From: JANMDU01 sp043755865
GTDB lineage: Bacteria > Pseudomonadota > Gammaproteobacteria > Burkholderiales > Burkholderiaceae_C
Direction of reading: 5' to 3'
DNA length: 44,705 bases
NCBI GenBank assembly: GCA_043755865.1
Contig: JAYUSD010000142.1
Coordinates: 1 to 44,705, forward strand
The translations under genes were made by a program, and so were the position numbers. Numbering within the stretch: the stretch's first letter is position 1; each line of letters starts with the position of its first letter. Below are positions 29,192 through 37,430 of this stretch, piece after piece. The notes below the pieces were generated by a model that saw only the letters and a program-made list of their open reading frames with translations, had not been told where the DNA came from and did no database searches.

Positions 29192-30736
29192 ATGTCTCAA
29201 AAACTCATTTCTCGATCAGTTTTGGCGCAGCCACTGCGCCCAGTCACGCAAGCTGCTCTTGTGGCCTGCCTCAGTGCGGGTGCTTGGGCGCAAAGCCCAA
29301 CTGCTTCGCCGGCTGCCTCGACAATTGCCTCGACGATTGCCTCGACGATTGCCTCGACGATTGCATTACCCGCTGGCACACTCGAATTTGTGCAAGGCAG
29401 TGTCGCTGTGCGCACGCTGGCTGGCGCCAGCCGAATCGCTCAGCGCGGCACCGTCGTCAATAACGGCGAGACGATTGAAACGCAAAGCGGCCGCGCTCAG
29501 ATGCGGATGGTCGATGGCGCATTTATTTCCCTGCAAAACGACACGACTTTGCGGCTGGACAACTACCGCGTGGCCAGCGCCACAGAGCCCGAGAGCGGCT
29601 TCATGAGCTTGGTGCGTGGCGGCTTGCGCACCGTCACGGGCCTGATTGGACGGTCTACAAAGCAAAACTACCGTCTGCAAACCGCCACAGCGACCGTGGG
29701 CATTCGCGGCACCGGTTTTACTGCCACCAGCGGCATTGAAGGTACCCGCGTGCGCGTCGCCGAAGGCGCAATCGCACTGTGTACAGAAGGCGGCTGCTTG
29801 GATCTTGCTGCCCAGCAAAGCGGCTTAGCCGCCAACGCGAAAACCCTTCCCGTGCGCATCGCCACCGCGCCCGAACTTCAACCCACGCAAGCGCCCAGCG
29901 TCGTTGCGGTTGCGCCGCAGCAAGGTGTGCGTGACATCGACATCGCAAAAATTGTCGGAGACGAAGACCGTCCACCTGACGGGGTGCCGCCTCAGTTTCC
30001 GCCACGCATCCCGTTAACTGGCACAGCCAATGGCATGGGAGCGGCTTACAACACCTCCGCAACGCCCTTCGCAGCTGGATTGCTAGGCGGCACATTAACT
30101 TTTGACAGCCAAGGACGTTTATTGGAGTTCGTGGACGGTACGCTGCCGATTGGATACCGCACCACAGCTGCGAGCATTTCCGACTTTGGCTCCGATGGCA
30201 TCATTGCTTGGGGACGCTGGAGTGGCGGCGCCACCACCTACAGCGGCAGTCCGACGGGTAGCGTGAATCACCTGACATACATCACCGGCAACACGGGCGC
30301 ATCAGTTCCGATTGTTGGCGCATACACCGTGTTCGGCTCGACCGCACCGGTGGCGATCAATTCGGTCTCGGGTGGTGTGTTGGCGGTGGGCGTAAGCAAT
30401 TCAGTGACTGGCAGCATGCAAATCAACTTCCCCGGCGCAACCGGAGGCAGTTTGAGTTACAACCTTGCCATTCCGTTGGCCGGGCAAACTTTTAATATTT
30501 CAGGCAATGCCAATCAATATGGCGGAAGCGGCTTTCTGGGCGCGTCATCCACGATAGGCAGCACCGGCGGGGCATGCGCCACCACTTGCACAGGGGCAAT
30601 TCCCTTTGGAGACGCCATTCAAGGCGGCGTGTATGGCTTGGGCAATTCCCGCGTCGGCGCGCAATATGGGTTTACCTCAGGCATCGGCACCGTCACTGGC
30701 GCAGTGGTCCTCAGCCCGACACCAGGTGGCAATTAA
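29192..30736 (+). CDS. Exported FecR-domain protein
   Basis: 514 residues. Signal peptide at 1-34 (VTQAALVACLSAGAWAQ). A low-complexity STIA x4 tract follows (about 42-57), from a 12-bp tandem repeat. Residues about 60-200 form a FecR domain (LEFVQGSVAVRTLAGASRIA, MRMVDGAFISLQNDTTLRLD, RGGLRTVTGLIGR, GIRGTGFTA). The C-terminal 300 residues are Gly/Ser/Thr-rich beta-type sequence of unknown fold. No lipobox. FecR domains in this context occur in exported proteins rather than in the Fe-dicitrate regulator. Likely the partner of the upstream TPR/barrel protein. ATG 29192 is chosen for its GAAAGG site. Confidence 0.75.
   Translation: MSQKLISRSVLAQPLRPVTQAALVACLSAGAWAQSPTASPAASTIASTIASTIASTIALPAGTLEFVQGSVAVRTLAGASRIAQRGTVVNNGETIETQSGRAQMRMVDGAFISLQNDTTLRLDNYRVASATEPESGFMSLVRGGLRTVTGLIGRSTKQNYRLQTATATVGIRGTGFTATSGIEGTRVRVAEGAIALCTEGGCLDLAAQQSGLAANAKTLPVRIATAPELQPTQAPSVVAVAPQQGVRDIDIAKIVGDEDRPPDGVPPQFPPRIPLTGTANGMGAAYNTSATPFAAGLLGGTLTFDSQGRLLEFVDGTLPIGYRTTAASISDFGSDGIIAWGRWSGGATTYSGSPTGSVNHLTYITGNTGASVPIVGAYTVFGSTAPVAINSVSGGVLAVGVSNSVTGSMQINFPGATGGSLSYNLAIPLAGQTFNISGNANQYGGSGFLGASSTIGSTGGACATTCTGAIPFGDAIQGGVYGLGNSRVGAQYGFTSGIGTVTGAVVLSPTPGGN
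29315..29362 (+). repeat. 12-bp tandem repeat in the FecR gene
   Basis: Four units of GCCTCGACGATT (the first has A for G) in tandem, coding for STIA repeats just after the signal peptide. Unit size is a multiple of three, so copy-number change would alter length without shifting the frame. Confidence 0.9.
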
Positions 30737-30750
30737 TCGCTTTAAGAAAT

Positions 30751-30780
30751 TTGACGTCTGCCAAAAATCTATGGCATAAT
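30751..30780 (+). promoter_or_regulatory. Candidate sigma70 promoter of the spc operon
   Basis: TTGACG at 30751-30756 and CATAAT at 30775-30780, spaced 18 bp, about 170 nt ahead of rplN. This would make the spc operon independent of the FecR gene upstream. Confidence 0.6.
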
Positions 30781-30853
30781 CAAAGGCTTCGCTCAAGAAG
30801 GCATGCAAACCAGTTTGCGCGCAAGCTTGAGCATCCTGCCCAAACGTGGCTTG

Positions 30854-30920
30854 ATTTGAAAGTTCAAATTGAGTCGCGACGGGCCCAAGACTGCTTTTGA
30901 TGGTTTGAAATAGTTCAAAC
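30854..30920 (+). promoter_or_regulatory. Two related palindromes in the rplN leader
   Basis: ATTTGAAAGTTCAAAT at 30854-30869 and GTTTGAAATAGTTCAAAC at 30903-30920, 49 nt apart start to start. Both share TTTGAA...TTCAAA arms. They could be hairpins in the leader RNA or paired binding sites; I know of no matching regulator. Confidence 0.5.
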
Positions 30921-30951
30921 AGTCGAAAGACAAGTTGGGAAGAATAAGACA

Positions 30952-31320
30952 ATGATCCAAACTGAATCTCGACTCGACGTCGCTGACAACACGGGTGCCA
31001 AATCCGTTTTGTGTATCAAGGTGCTCGGTGGCTCCAAGCGACGCTATGCATCCGTGGGCGATGTGATCAAGGTGAGCATCAAAGAAGCTGCTCCCCGTGG
31101 TCGCGTTAAAAAAGGCGAAATCTACAACGCTGTTGTGGTGCGCACCGCCAAAGGCATTCGCCGTGGTGATGGCTCGCTCGTTAAATTTGATGGCAACGCA
31201 GCTGTGTTGCTTAACGCCAAGCTGGAGCCGATTGGCACCCGCATCTTCGGCCCCGTGACCCGTGAACTCCGTACAGAGAAGTTCATGAAGATCGTGTCCT
31301 TGGCACCTGAAGTCTTGTAA
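30952..31320 (+). CDS. rplN: Ribosomal protein uL14
   Basis: 122 residues, standard length. MIQTESRLDVADNTGAKSVLC, the conserved GAKSVLCIKVLGGSKRRYA and the C-terminal MKIVSLAPEVL are diagnostic. Part of the 50S subunit at the bridge to 30S and binding site of several factors. It opens the spc operon, which here starts behind its own promoter-like sequence rather than following rpsQ; the upstream gene is an unrelated FecR protein. Spacing to rplX is 10 nt, consistent with one transcript. Confidence 0.98.
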   Translation: MIQTESRLDVADNTGAKSVLCIKVLGGSKRRYASVGDVIKVSIKEAAPRGRVKKGEIYNAVVVRTAKGIRRGDGSLVKFDGNAAVLLNAKLEPIGTRIFGPVTRELRTEKFMKIVSLAPEVL

Positions 31321-31330
31321 GAGGCAATCC

Positions 31331-31648
31331 ATGAAAAAACTTCGCACAGGCGATGAAATCATCGTCCTCGCAGGCCGAGACAAAGGCAAGCGCGGCAAGA
31401 TCACATCTCGCAAAGACGAAACGCATTTGCTGATTGACGGCATTAACCTCGTCAAAAAACACACCAAGCCTAATCCGTTGAAAAACACCACCGGCGGCAT
31501 TGTTGAAAAGGCCATGCCAATTCACCAATCCAATGTGGCTATTTTCAATGGCGCAACCGGCAAGGCGGATCGCGTGGGCATCAAAGTAGAGGGCGACAAG
31601 AAAGTCCGCATCTACAAGTCCAGCGGCGCTGAGATCAAAGCAGCCTAA
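31331..31648 (+). CDS. rplX: Ribosomal protein uL24
   Basis: 105 residues. The KOW motif is clear near the N terminus (GDEIIVLAGRDKGKRGKI), followed by VEGINLVKKHTKPN-type and GGIVEKAMPIHQSNVAI blocks. Early assembly protein of 50S near the tunnel exit. AGGCAATCC upstream supplies the ribosome site. 12 nt separate it from rplE. Confidence 0.98.
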   Translation: MKKLRTGDEIIVLAGRDKGKRGKITSRKDETHLLIDGINLVKKHTKPNPLKNTTGGIVEKAMPIHQSNVAIFNGATGKADRVGIKVEGDKKVRIYKSSGAEIKAA

Positions 31649-31660
31649 GGCAGATAAATC

Positions 31661-32200
31661 ATGGTACGTTTTAAACAACATTACGCAGAAAAAGTCGTTC
31701 CCCAGTTGATGGAGAAATTTGGCTACAAGTCTGTGATGCAAGTTCCTCGCATCACCAAGATCACCCTGAATATGGGTGTGGGCGAAGCGGTGGCCGATAA
31801 GAAAGTCATGGACAACGCCGTGGGCGACATGACCAAGATCGCTGGGCAAAAGCCAGTGGTCACCAAGGCTCGCAAAGCGATTGCCGGCTTCAAAATCCGT
31901 GAGCAATTGCCGATTGGTTGCATGGTCACCCTGCGCGGCGAGCACATGTATGAATTTTTAGATCGCTTTATCACCGTTGCGCTGCCCCGTGTGCGCGACT
32001 TCCGTGGTGTATCTGGCCGCGCCTTTGATGGCCGTGGTAACTACAACATTGGCGTGAAAGAGCAGATCATTTTCCCCGAGATCGAGTACGACAAAGTAGA
32101 TGCCGTACGTGGTCTCAACATCAGCATCACAACGACTGCGAAGAACGACGAGGAGTGCAAAGCGCTTCTGACCGGTTTCCGCTTCCCGTTCAAGAACTGA
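31661..32200 (+). CDS. rplE: Ribosomal protein uL5
   Basis: 179 residues, typical. Conserved: PRITKITLNMGVGEA, the KPVVTKARKAIAGFKIREQ segment, PIGCMVTLRG, RDFRGVSGRAFDGRGNYNIG and the C-terminal GFRFPF. It binds 5S rRNA in the central protuberance of 50S. The next gene, rpsN, begins 13 nt later. Confidence 0.98.
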   Translation: MVRFKQHYAEKVVPQLMEKFGYKSVMQVPRITKITLNMGVGEAVADKKVMDNAVGDMTKIAGQKPVVTKARKAIAGFKIREQLPIGCMVTLRGEHMYEFLDRFITVALPRVRDFRGVSGRAFDGRGNYNIGVKEQIIFPEIEYDKVDAVRGLNISITTTAKNDEECKALLTGFRFPFKN

Positions 32201-32213
32201 AGGATAGATTGAC

Positions 32214-32519
32214 ATGGCTAAAGCTGCACTCATCCAGCGCGAACTCAAACGCGACAAACTGGCCGCGAAGTTTGCGAAGAAGTATGCCGAATTCAAGGCA
32301 ACCGCTTCTGACGTGAGCAAATCACCCGAAGAGCAAATGGCTGCGCGTACTGGCTTAAACAAGCTGCCACGCAACGCCAACCCTCACCGCCAGCGCAATC
32401 GCTGTAGCATCACTGGCCGCGCACGCGGCACCTATAGCCAGTTTGGCTTGGGTCGCATGAAGGTGCGCGAAATGGCTTTTGCTGGTGAAATCCCCGGCAT
32501 GACCAAAGCCAGCTGGTAA
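32214..32519 (+). CDS. rpsN: Ribosomal protein uS14 (C-minus form)
   Basis: 101 residues, the long form. There is no CxxC zinc ribbon; the C-terminal RCSITGRARGTYSQFGLGR and REMAFAGEIPGMTKASW are typical of the zinc-independent proteobacterial type. 30S head protein. Sits between rplE and rpsH as in other spc operons. Confidence 0.98.
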   Translation: MAKAALIQRELKRDKLAAKFAKKYAEFKATASDVSKSPEEQMAARTGLNKLPRNANPHRQRNRCSITGRARGTYSQFGLGRMKVREMAFAGEIPGMTKASW

Positions 32520-32537
32520 GCGTAAGGAAAACAAAAC

Positions 32538-32933
32538 ATGAGCATGAGTGATCCTATCGCCGACCTCTTGACGCGCATTCGCAATGCGCAGATGGTCGCC
32601 AAAACAACCGTATCCCTGCCGGCATCAAAGATCAAGGCAGCGATTGCACAGGTGTTGAAAGACGAAGGCTACATTGACGGGTTTAAAGTAAACACGGTCG
32701 ATGGAAAGTCTGAGCTCGAAATCGCCCTGAAATATTACGCGGGTCGCCCCGTGATTGAGCGCCTAGAGCGCGTCAGCCGCCCTGGCCTGCGCGTCTACAA
32801 AGGCACGGGCAGCATTCCTCAAGTCATGAATGGCTTGGGTATTGCCATTGTTACTACACCGCAAGGCGTGATGACAGATCGCAAAGCACGCGCCACCGGC
32901 GTGGGCGGCGAAGTGCTCTGTTACGTCGCTTAA
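32538..32933 (+). CDS. rpsH: Ribosomal protein uS8
   Basis: 131 residues. Begins MSMSDPIADLLTRIRNAQM and ends RKARATGVGGEVLCYVA, both conserved; the LRVYKGTGSIPQVMNGLGIA block is also present. It binds the central domain of 16S rRNA. In E. coli this protein represses the spc operon by binding mRNA at rplE; whether the same control exists here cannot be read directly. Confidence 0.98.
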   Translation: MSMSDPIADLLTRIRNAQMVAKTTVSLPASKIKAAIAQVLKDEGYIDGFKVNTVDGKSELEIALKYYAGRPVIERLERVSRPGLRVYKGTGSIPQVMNGLGIAIVTTPQGVMTDRKARATGVGGEVLCYVA

Positions 32934-32950
32934 ACGGGAAGGAAAAAAAT

Positions 32951-33484
32951 ATGTCCCGCGTAGCAAAAATGCCCGTTACCGTGCCAACCGGTGTCGAAGT
33001 AACGATGAATGCAGAAAAAATCAATGTCAAAGGCGCTGGCGGTTCGCTGTCAATCGCTGCCAATGCATTGGTTACTGTTAAAAACGATGCAGGCAAGCTC
33101 AGCTTTGCTCCTGCCAATGATTCTGCCGCTGCGAACGCTATGAGCGGAACGCTGCGTCAGCTGGTCAACAACATGGTTGTGGGTGTGACCAAAGGCTTTG
33201 AGAAGAAGCTTAATTTGGTGGGTGTGGGCTACAAAGCTGCAGCCACCGGTACAAAGCTGAATTTGGCAGTGGGATATTCTCATCCTGTCAACTTCGAGAT
33301 GCCAGCTGGCATCACCGTAGCTACACCCATCCCCACCGAAATCATTATCAAAGGCGCTGACCGCCAACGTGTTGGTCAGATCGCTGCTGAAATCCGTGCC
33401 GTGCGTCCTCCTGAGCCCTACAAAGGCAAAGGCATCCGTTATTCGGATGAGAAGATCACGATCAAGGAAACGAAGAAGAAATAA
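32951..33484 (+). CDS. rplF: Ribosomal protein uL6
   Basis: 177 residues. Two L6 repeats; the C-terminal one has the conserved GADRQRVGQIAAEIRAVRPP then EPYKGKGIRY. N-terminal MSRVAKMPVTVPTGVEV fits. 50S protein near the factor-binding site. GGAAGG-like ribosome site upstream. Confidence 0.98.
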   Translation: MSRVAKMPVTVPTGVEVTMNAEKINVKGAGGSLSIAANALVTVKNDAGKLSFAPANDSAAANAMSGTLRQLVNNMVVGVTKGFEKKLNLVGVGYKAAATGTKLNLAVGYSHPVNFEMPAGITVATPIPTEIIIKGADRQRVGQIAAEIRAVRPPEPYKGKGIRYSDEKITIKETKKK

Positions 33485-33495
33485 GGAGCGTCAAC

Positions 33496-33855
33496 ATGCT
33501 GAACAAAAAAGACCAGCGCGTGCGCCGTTCGCGTCAGACGCGTATCCGTATCGCTACCCAAGGCGTTGCCCGCTTGTCGGTCAACCGTACCAATCTGCAC
33601 ATTTATGCGCAAGTGATCTCCGGCGACGGCACAGTTATATTGGCCTCGGCCTCTACCGCTGAAGCCGATGTGTCCAAGGCACTCGGTGGAAAAGGCAGCA
33701 ATGCTGCTGCCGCTGCTGCTGTCGGTAAGCGGGTTGCTGAAAAAGCAAAAGCTGCCGGTGTCGAAAAAGTTGCTTTTGACCGTGCAGGCTTCGCCTACCA
33801 CGGCCGTGTAAAAGCATTGGCAGAAGCTGCGCGTGAAGCCGGCCTCCAGTTCTAA
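33496..33855 (+). CDS. rplR: Ribosomal protein uL18
   Basis: 119 residues. KKDQRVRRSRQTRIRI at the N terminus, RLSVNRTNLHIYAQVI, and the C-terminal FDRAGFAYHGRVKALAEAAR are diagnostic. Binds 5S rRNA together with uL5. Starts 11 nt after rplF with an AAGGAG site. Confidence 0.98.
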   Translation: MLNKKDQRVRRSRQTRIRIATQGVARLSVNRTNLHIYAQVISGDGTVILASASTAEADVSKALGGKGSNAAAAAAVGKRVAEKAKAAGVEKVAFDRAGFAYHGRVKALAEAAREAGLQF

Positions 33856-33881
33856 AACACCGACAGATAAGCGAGAAATTT

Positions 33882-34400
33882 ATGGCTAAATTACAAGCAA
33901 ATGCGCCAGCGGCCGGTCCTGAAGACGGCATGCGCGAGAAGATGATCGCGGTCAACCGCGTGACCAAAGTGGTGAAGGGCGGTCGTATTCTCGGCTTCGC
34001 AGCACTGACTGTGGTTGGTGACGGCGATGGCCGCGTTGGTATGGGTAAAGGCAAATCCAAGGAAGTGCCAGTTGCTGTACAAAAAGCAATGGAGCAAGCG
34101 CGTCGCGGCATGCTCAAATGCAATCTGAAAAATGGCACGATTCATCACCGCGTCTACGGCCAGCATGGCGCTTCTAACGTAATGATGGCGCCCGCTCCAA
34201 AGGGAACAGGCATCATCGCCGGTGGCCCGATGCGCGCTGTATTCGAAGTCGTTGGGATCACCGATATTGTCGCAAAAAGCCACGGTTCGACCAATCCTTA
34301 CAACTTGGTTCGTGCAACGCTTGATGCTCTGAACAAATCCACAACGGCTGGAAACGTGGCTGCCAAGCGCGGCTTAAGCGTTGAAGCGCTGTTTGCTTGA
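33882..34400 (+). CDS. rpsE: Ribosomal protein uS5
   Basis: 172 residues. REKMIAVNRVTKVVKGGRI, GDGDGRVGMGKGKSKEVPVA and GIIAGGPMRAVFEVVGITDI mark the two S5 domains. It is important for translational accuracy and lies at the mRNA entry. Followed after 11 nt by rpmD. Confidence 0.98.
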   Translation: MAKLQANAPAAGPEDGMREKMIAVNRVTKVVKGGRILGFAALTVVGDGDGRVGMGKGKSKEVPVAVQKAMEQARRGMLKCNLKNGTIHHRVYGQHGASNVMMAPAPKGTGIIAGGPMRAVFEVVGITDIVAKSHGSTNPYNLVRATLDALNKSTTAGNVAAKRGLSVEALFA

Positions 34401-34411
34401 TTGGAATCATC

Positions 34412-34594
34412 ATGACAACACAATCCAAAGTTAAAGTGCAGCTCGTCAAGAGCCCCATCAGCTGCAAAGAATCCCATCGTGGCACAGTGCGCGGCTTGGG
34501 TCTTCGCAAAATCAATTCTGTTTCTGAACTCGAAGACACGCCCGCTGTGCGCGGCATGATCAACAAGATCGCTTATTTGGTCAAGGTGCTCTAA
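34412..34594 (+). CDS. rpmD: Ribosomal protein uL30
   Basis: 60 residues from ATG 34412; the frame extends upstream to 34397 but MTTQSKVKVQLVKSPI is the family start. GTVRGLGLRKINSVSELEDT is diagnostic. The stop TAA shares one base with the rplO ATG (TAATG), giving translational coupling. Confidence 0.97.
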   Translation: MTTQSKVKVQLVKSPISCKESHRGTVRGLGLRKINSVSELEDTPAVRGMINKIAYLVKVL

Positions 34595-35025
34595 TGCAAC
34601 TCAATACCATCTCCCCTGCTGAAGGCTCTAAAAAAGCACGTCGCCGTGTTGGTCGCGGCATTGGTTCTGGCCTCGGTAAAACCGCTGGCCGTGGCCACAA
34701 GGGTCAAAAATCTCGTTCTGGCGGATACCATAAAGTTGGTTTCGAGGGCGGTCAAATGCCCTTGCAGCGTCGCTTGCCTAAGCGCGGCTTCAAATCACGC
34801 ACACTTGCTTTTAACGCAGAAATCACTCTGACCACACTTGAAAAGCTTGGCGCGGTTGAAGTTGACATGCTCAGCTTGAAGCAAGCTGGTTTGATCGGCG
34901 AGATGATCAAAGTTGTGAAGGTCGTCAAGACTGGCGCTTTGACCAAAGCTGTCAAACTGACGGGCATTGGCGCAACAGTGGGTGCAAAAGCAGCTATTGA
35001 AGCTGCTGGTGGTTCGTTGGCGTAA
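34594..35025 (+). CDS. rplO: Ribosomal protein uL15
   Basis: 143 residues. The N-terminal glycine/arginine-rich stretch (GSKKARRRVGRGIGSG, TAGRGHKGQKSRSG) and GFEGGQMPLQRRLPKRGF are diagnostic. 50S assembly protein. secY follows after 23 nt, as in most bacteria. Confidence 0.98.
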   Translation: MQLNTISPAEGSKKARRRVGRGIGSGLGKTAGRGHKGQKSRSGGYHKVGFEGGQMPLQRRLPKRGFKSRTLAFNAEITLTTLEKLGAVEVDMLSLKQAGLIGEMIKVVKVVKTGALTKAVKLTGIGATVGAKAAIEAAGGSLA

Positions 35026-35048
35026 TCGCAGATTGAAGAGTCGTCACC

Positions 35049-36359
35049 GTGGCAACCCATCCTTCCGCGATCGCAAAAACAGGTAAGTTCGGAGACCTGC
35101 GTCGCCGACTCGTCTTTTTGTTGCTTGCACTGGTGGTGTATCGCCTTGGTGCGCACATTCCTGTGCCGGGGATTGATCCAACCCAGCTCAAAGCCTTGTT
35201 TCAAGGCCAACAGGGTGGCATTCTGAGCCTCTTTAATATGTTCTCTGGTGGGGCTTTGTCCCGCTTTACGGTGTTTGCGTTGGGCATCATGCCCTACATT
35301 TCCGCTTCGATCATCATGCAGTTGCTCACCTATGTGGTACCCACGTTTGAGCAACTCAAGAAAGAAGGCGAAGGCGGTCGTCGCAAGATCACGCAGTACA
35401 CCCGCTATGGCACGCTTGGATTGGCAATTTTTCAATCTCTCGGTATCGCTATGGCGCTCGAAGGCTCTGCTGGTCTGGTGTTGCAACCCGGTTTTGGTTT
35501 CCGTATGGCGACTGTAGTGAGCTTGACAGCCGGCACGATGTTTCTCATGTGGCTCGGAGAACAGATTACCGAGCGAGGTTTGGGTAACGGCATTTCGATC
35601 ATTATTTTTGCAGGTATTGCAGCTGGTTTACCGAGTGCTATTGGTGGCCTGTTGGAGCTGGTACGCACAGGTGCAATGAGCATTATTGCGGCCATCATCA
35701 TTGTCGCGCTCGTAGTTGCAGTGACCTACTTTGTTGTATTTGTAGAGCGTGGTCAGCGCAAGATTCTCGTGAATTATGCACGTCGGCAAGTGGGCAATAA
35801 AGTGTACGGCGGGCAGTCCTCACACCTTCCACTGAAGCTCAACATGGCGGGTGTGATTCCTCCCATCTTTGCGTCGTCGATTATCTTGTTGCCTGCCACG
35901 GTAGTTAGTTGGTTCAGCACGGGTGATTCGATGCGTTGGCTGAAAGATATTTCGGGTATGTTGACTCCTGGTCAGCCGATCTACATCATGTTTTATGCAG
36001 CGGCAATCATTTTCTTCTGTTTTTTCTACACTGCTTTGGTATTTAACAGTCGCGAAACGGCAGATAACTTGAAAAAGAGCGGCGCGTTCATTCCCGGTAT
36101 TCGCCCAGGCGACCAGACAGCCCGCTACATTGATAAAATTTTGCTCCGGTTGACAGCCGTCGGCGCGGCTTACATCACAGCAGTCTGTTTGCTGCCAGAG
36201 TTTTTGATTTTGCGTTATAACGTACCTTTCTATTTCGGTGGCACTTCGCTGTTGATCATTGTGGTGGTGACCATGGATTTCATGGCTCAAGTCCAAAATT
36301 ACATGATGAGCCAGCAATACGAATCGTTATTGAAGAAAGCAAGTTTTAAAACGACCTGA
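35049..36359 (+). CDS. secY: Preprotein translocase subunit SecY
   Basis: 436 residues from GTG 35049. Channel-forming subunit of the SecYEG translocon in the inner membrane, with about ten hydrophobic helices. Conserved parts: GDLRRRLVFLLLALVVYRLG, HIPVPGID, ISASIIMQLLT, EGGRRKITQYTRYGT, the cytoplasmic loop ERGQRKILVNYARRQVG and LPLKLNMAGVIPPIFASSI, and the C-terminal loop GIRPGDQTARYID. It belongs to the spc operon; the usual next gene infA is not found between it and rpmJ. Confidence 0.98.
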   Translation: MATHPSAIAKTGKFGDLRRRLVFLLLALVVYRLGAHIPVPGIDPTQLKALFQGQQGGILSLFNMFSGGALSRFTVFALGIMPYISASIIMQLLTYVVPTFEQLKKEGEGGRRKITQYTRYGTLGLAIFQSLGIAMALEGSAGLVLQPGFGFRMATVVSLTAGTMFLMWLGEQITERGLGNGISIIIFAGIAAGLPSAIGGLLELVRTGAMSIIAAIIIVALVVAVTYFVVFVERGQRKILVNYARRQVGNKVYGGQSSHLPLKLNMAGVIPPIFASSIILLPATVVSWFSTGDSMRWLKDISGMLTPGQPIYIMFYAAAIIFFCFFYTALVFNSRETADNLKKSGAFIPGIRPGDQTARYIDKILLRLTAVGAAYITAVCLLPEFLILRYNVPFYFGGTSLLIIVVVTMDFMAQVQNYMMSQQYESLLKKASFKTT

Positions 36360-36445
36360 TGTAGTGGGTAGACACGAAATTTAGTTTAGAAACTCGTCGA
36401 GTTTTGAGCTGAGTAAATGAATTGATATAGTTTTAGGAGAACGAC

Positions 36446-36559
36446 ATGAAAGTTTCGGCTTCAGTCAAGAAAATTTGCCGTAATTGCAAAATCATCCGCC
36501 GCCGTGGCGTGGTTCGCGTGATCTGTACAGATCCGCGTCACAAGCAGCGTCAAGGTTAA
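36446..36559 (+). CDS. rpmJ: Ribosomal protein bL36
   Basis: A 37-residue ORF. MKVSASVKKICRNCKIIRRR, then GVVRVICTDPRHKQRQG. The zinc-binding residues Cys11, Cys14, Cys27 and His32 are all present, so this is the C-plus form. AGGAG upstream at 36436-36440. Last protein of the spc part and directly upstream of rpsM. Confidence 0.97.
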   Translation: MKVSASVKKICRNCKIIRRRGVVRVICTDPRHKQRQG

Positions 36560-36595
36560 TTGGCAATTTACGAATTGAAAGTTTAGAGGACAGAT

Positions 36596-36961
36596 ATGGC
36601 ACGTATCGCTGGTATTAATATTCCGCCGCACCAACACGCTGAAATTGGCTTAACAGCTATCTTTGGCATTGGTCGCACCACCGCTCGCAAAATTTGCGAA
36701 GCCACTGGCATTGCTTACGCGAAGAAAGTCAAAGACTTTACCGATGGCGATCTGGAAAAAATTCGCGATGCCATCAACGGTATGACGATTGAGGGCGATC
36801 TGCGTCGCGAGACCACGATGAACATCAAGCGTTTGATGGACATCGGTTGCTATCGCGGTTTCCGTCATCGTCGTGGTCTGCCAGTGCGTGGTCAACGCAC
36901 CCGCACGAACGCGCGTACTCGCAAAGGCCCGCGCCGTGCAGCGCAGTCCCTGAAAAAATAA
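36596..36961 (+). CDS. rpsM: Ribosomal protein uS13
   Basis: 121 residues. MARIAGINIPPHQHAEIGLT, the helix-hairpin GIGRTTARKICE and the basic tail GLPVRGQRTRTNARTRKGP are diagnostic. 30S head protein that contacts tRNA and 50S. First gene of the alpha operon; AGAGGA ribosome site. rpsK starts 22 nt later. Confidence 0.98.
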   Translation: MARIAGINIPPHQHAEIGLTAIFGIGRTTARKICEATGIAYAKKVKDFTDGDLEKIRDAINGMTIEGDLRRETTMNIKRLMDIGCYRGFRHRRGLPVRGQRTRTNARTRKGPRRAAQSLKK

Positions 36962-36983
36962 AGCCTGTTAAGAGAGAAACCAT

Positions 36984-37391
36984 ATGGCTAAACAGCAAGC
37001 ATCCGCCGCCGCTTCAACGCGCGTTCGCAAGAAAGTCCGCAAGAATATTGCGGATGGTATCGCGCACGTTCATGCATCATTCAACAACACCATCATCACG
37101 ATCACTGATCGCCAAGGTAATGCCTTGTCGTGGGCATCGTCCGGTGGGCAGGGCTTCAAAGGCTCGCGCAAATCCACGCCGTTTGCAGCCCAAGTGGCAT
37201 CAGAGATGGCTGGCCGTGCTGCCATGGAGCAGGGTATCAAGAATCTTGATGTCGAAATCAAGGGCCCTGGCCCTGGTCGCGAATCGTCGGTGCGCGCTTT
37301 GGGGGCTTTGGGCATTCGCATCACGTCGATTCGTGATGTGACACCCGTGCCTCACAACGGCTGCCGCCCACAAAAGCGCCGTCGCATCTAA
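36984..37391 (+). CDS. rpsK: Ribosomal protein uS11
   Basis: 135 residues. HVHASFNNTIITITDRQGN, SSGGQGFKGSRKSTPFAAQ, GPGPGRESSVRALGALG and the end DVTPVPHNGCRPQKRRRI are all conserved. Platform protein of 30S. It is followed by an unusually long spacer (202 nt) before rpsD. Confidence 0.98.
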   Translation: MAKQQASAAASTRVRKKVRKNIADGIAHVHASFNNTIITITDRQGNALSWASSGGQGFKGSRKSTPFAAQVASEMAGRAAMEQGIKNLDVEIKGPGPGRESSVRALGALGIRITSIRDVTPVPHNGCRPQKRRRI

Positions 37392-37430
37392 GTCACATCG
37401 CGTTTGATTTTCTCGGCCAAGCCGCGAATT

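Noticed and set aside
29173..29463. ORF with repeated CLDD units
   Set aside because: A frame shadow of the 12-bp tandem repeat inside the FecR gene.
36360..36445. Possible infA
   Set aside because: Too short and no S1-fold motif in any frame.
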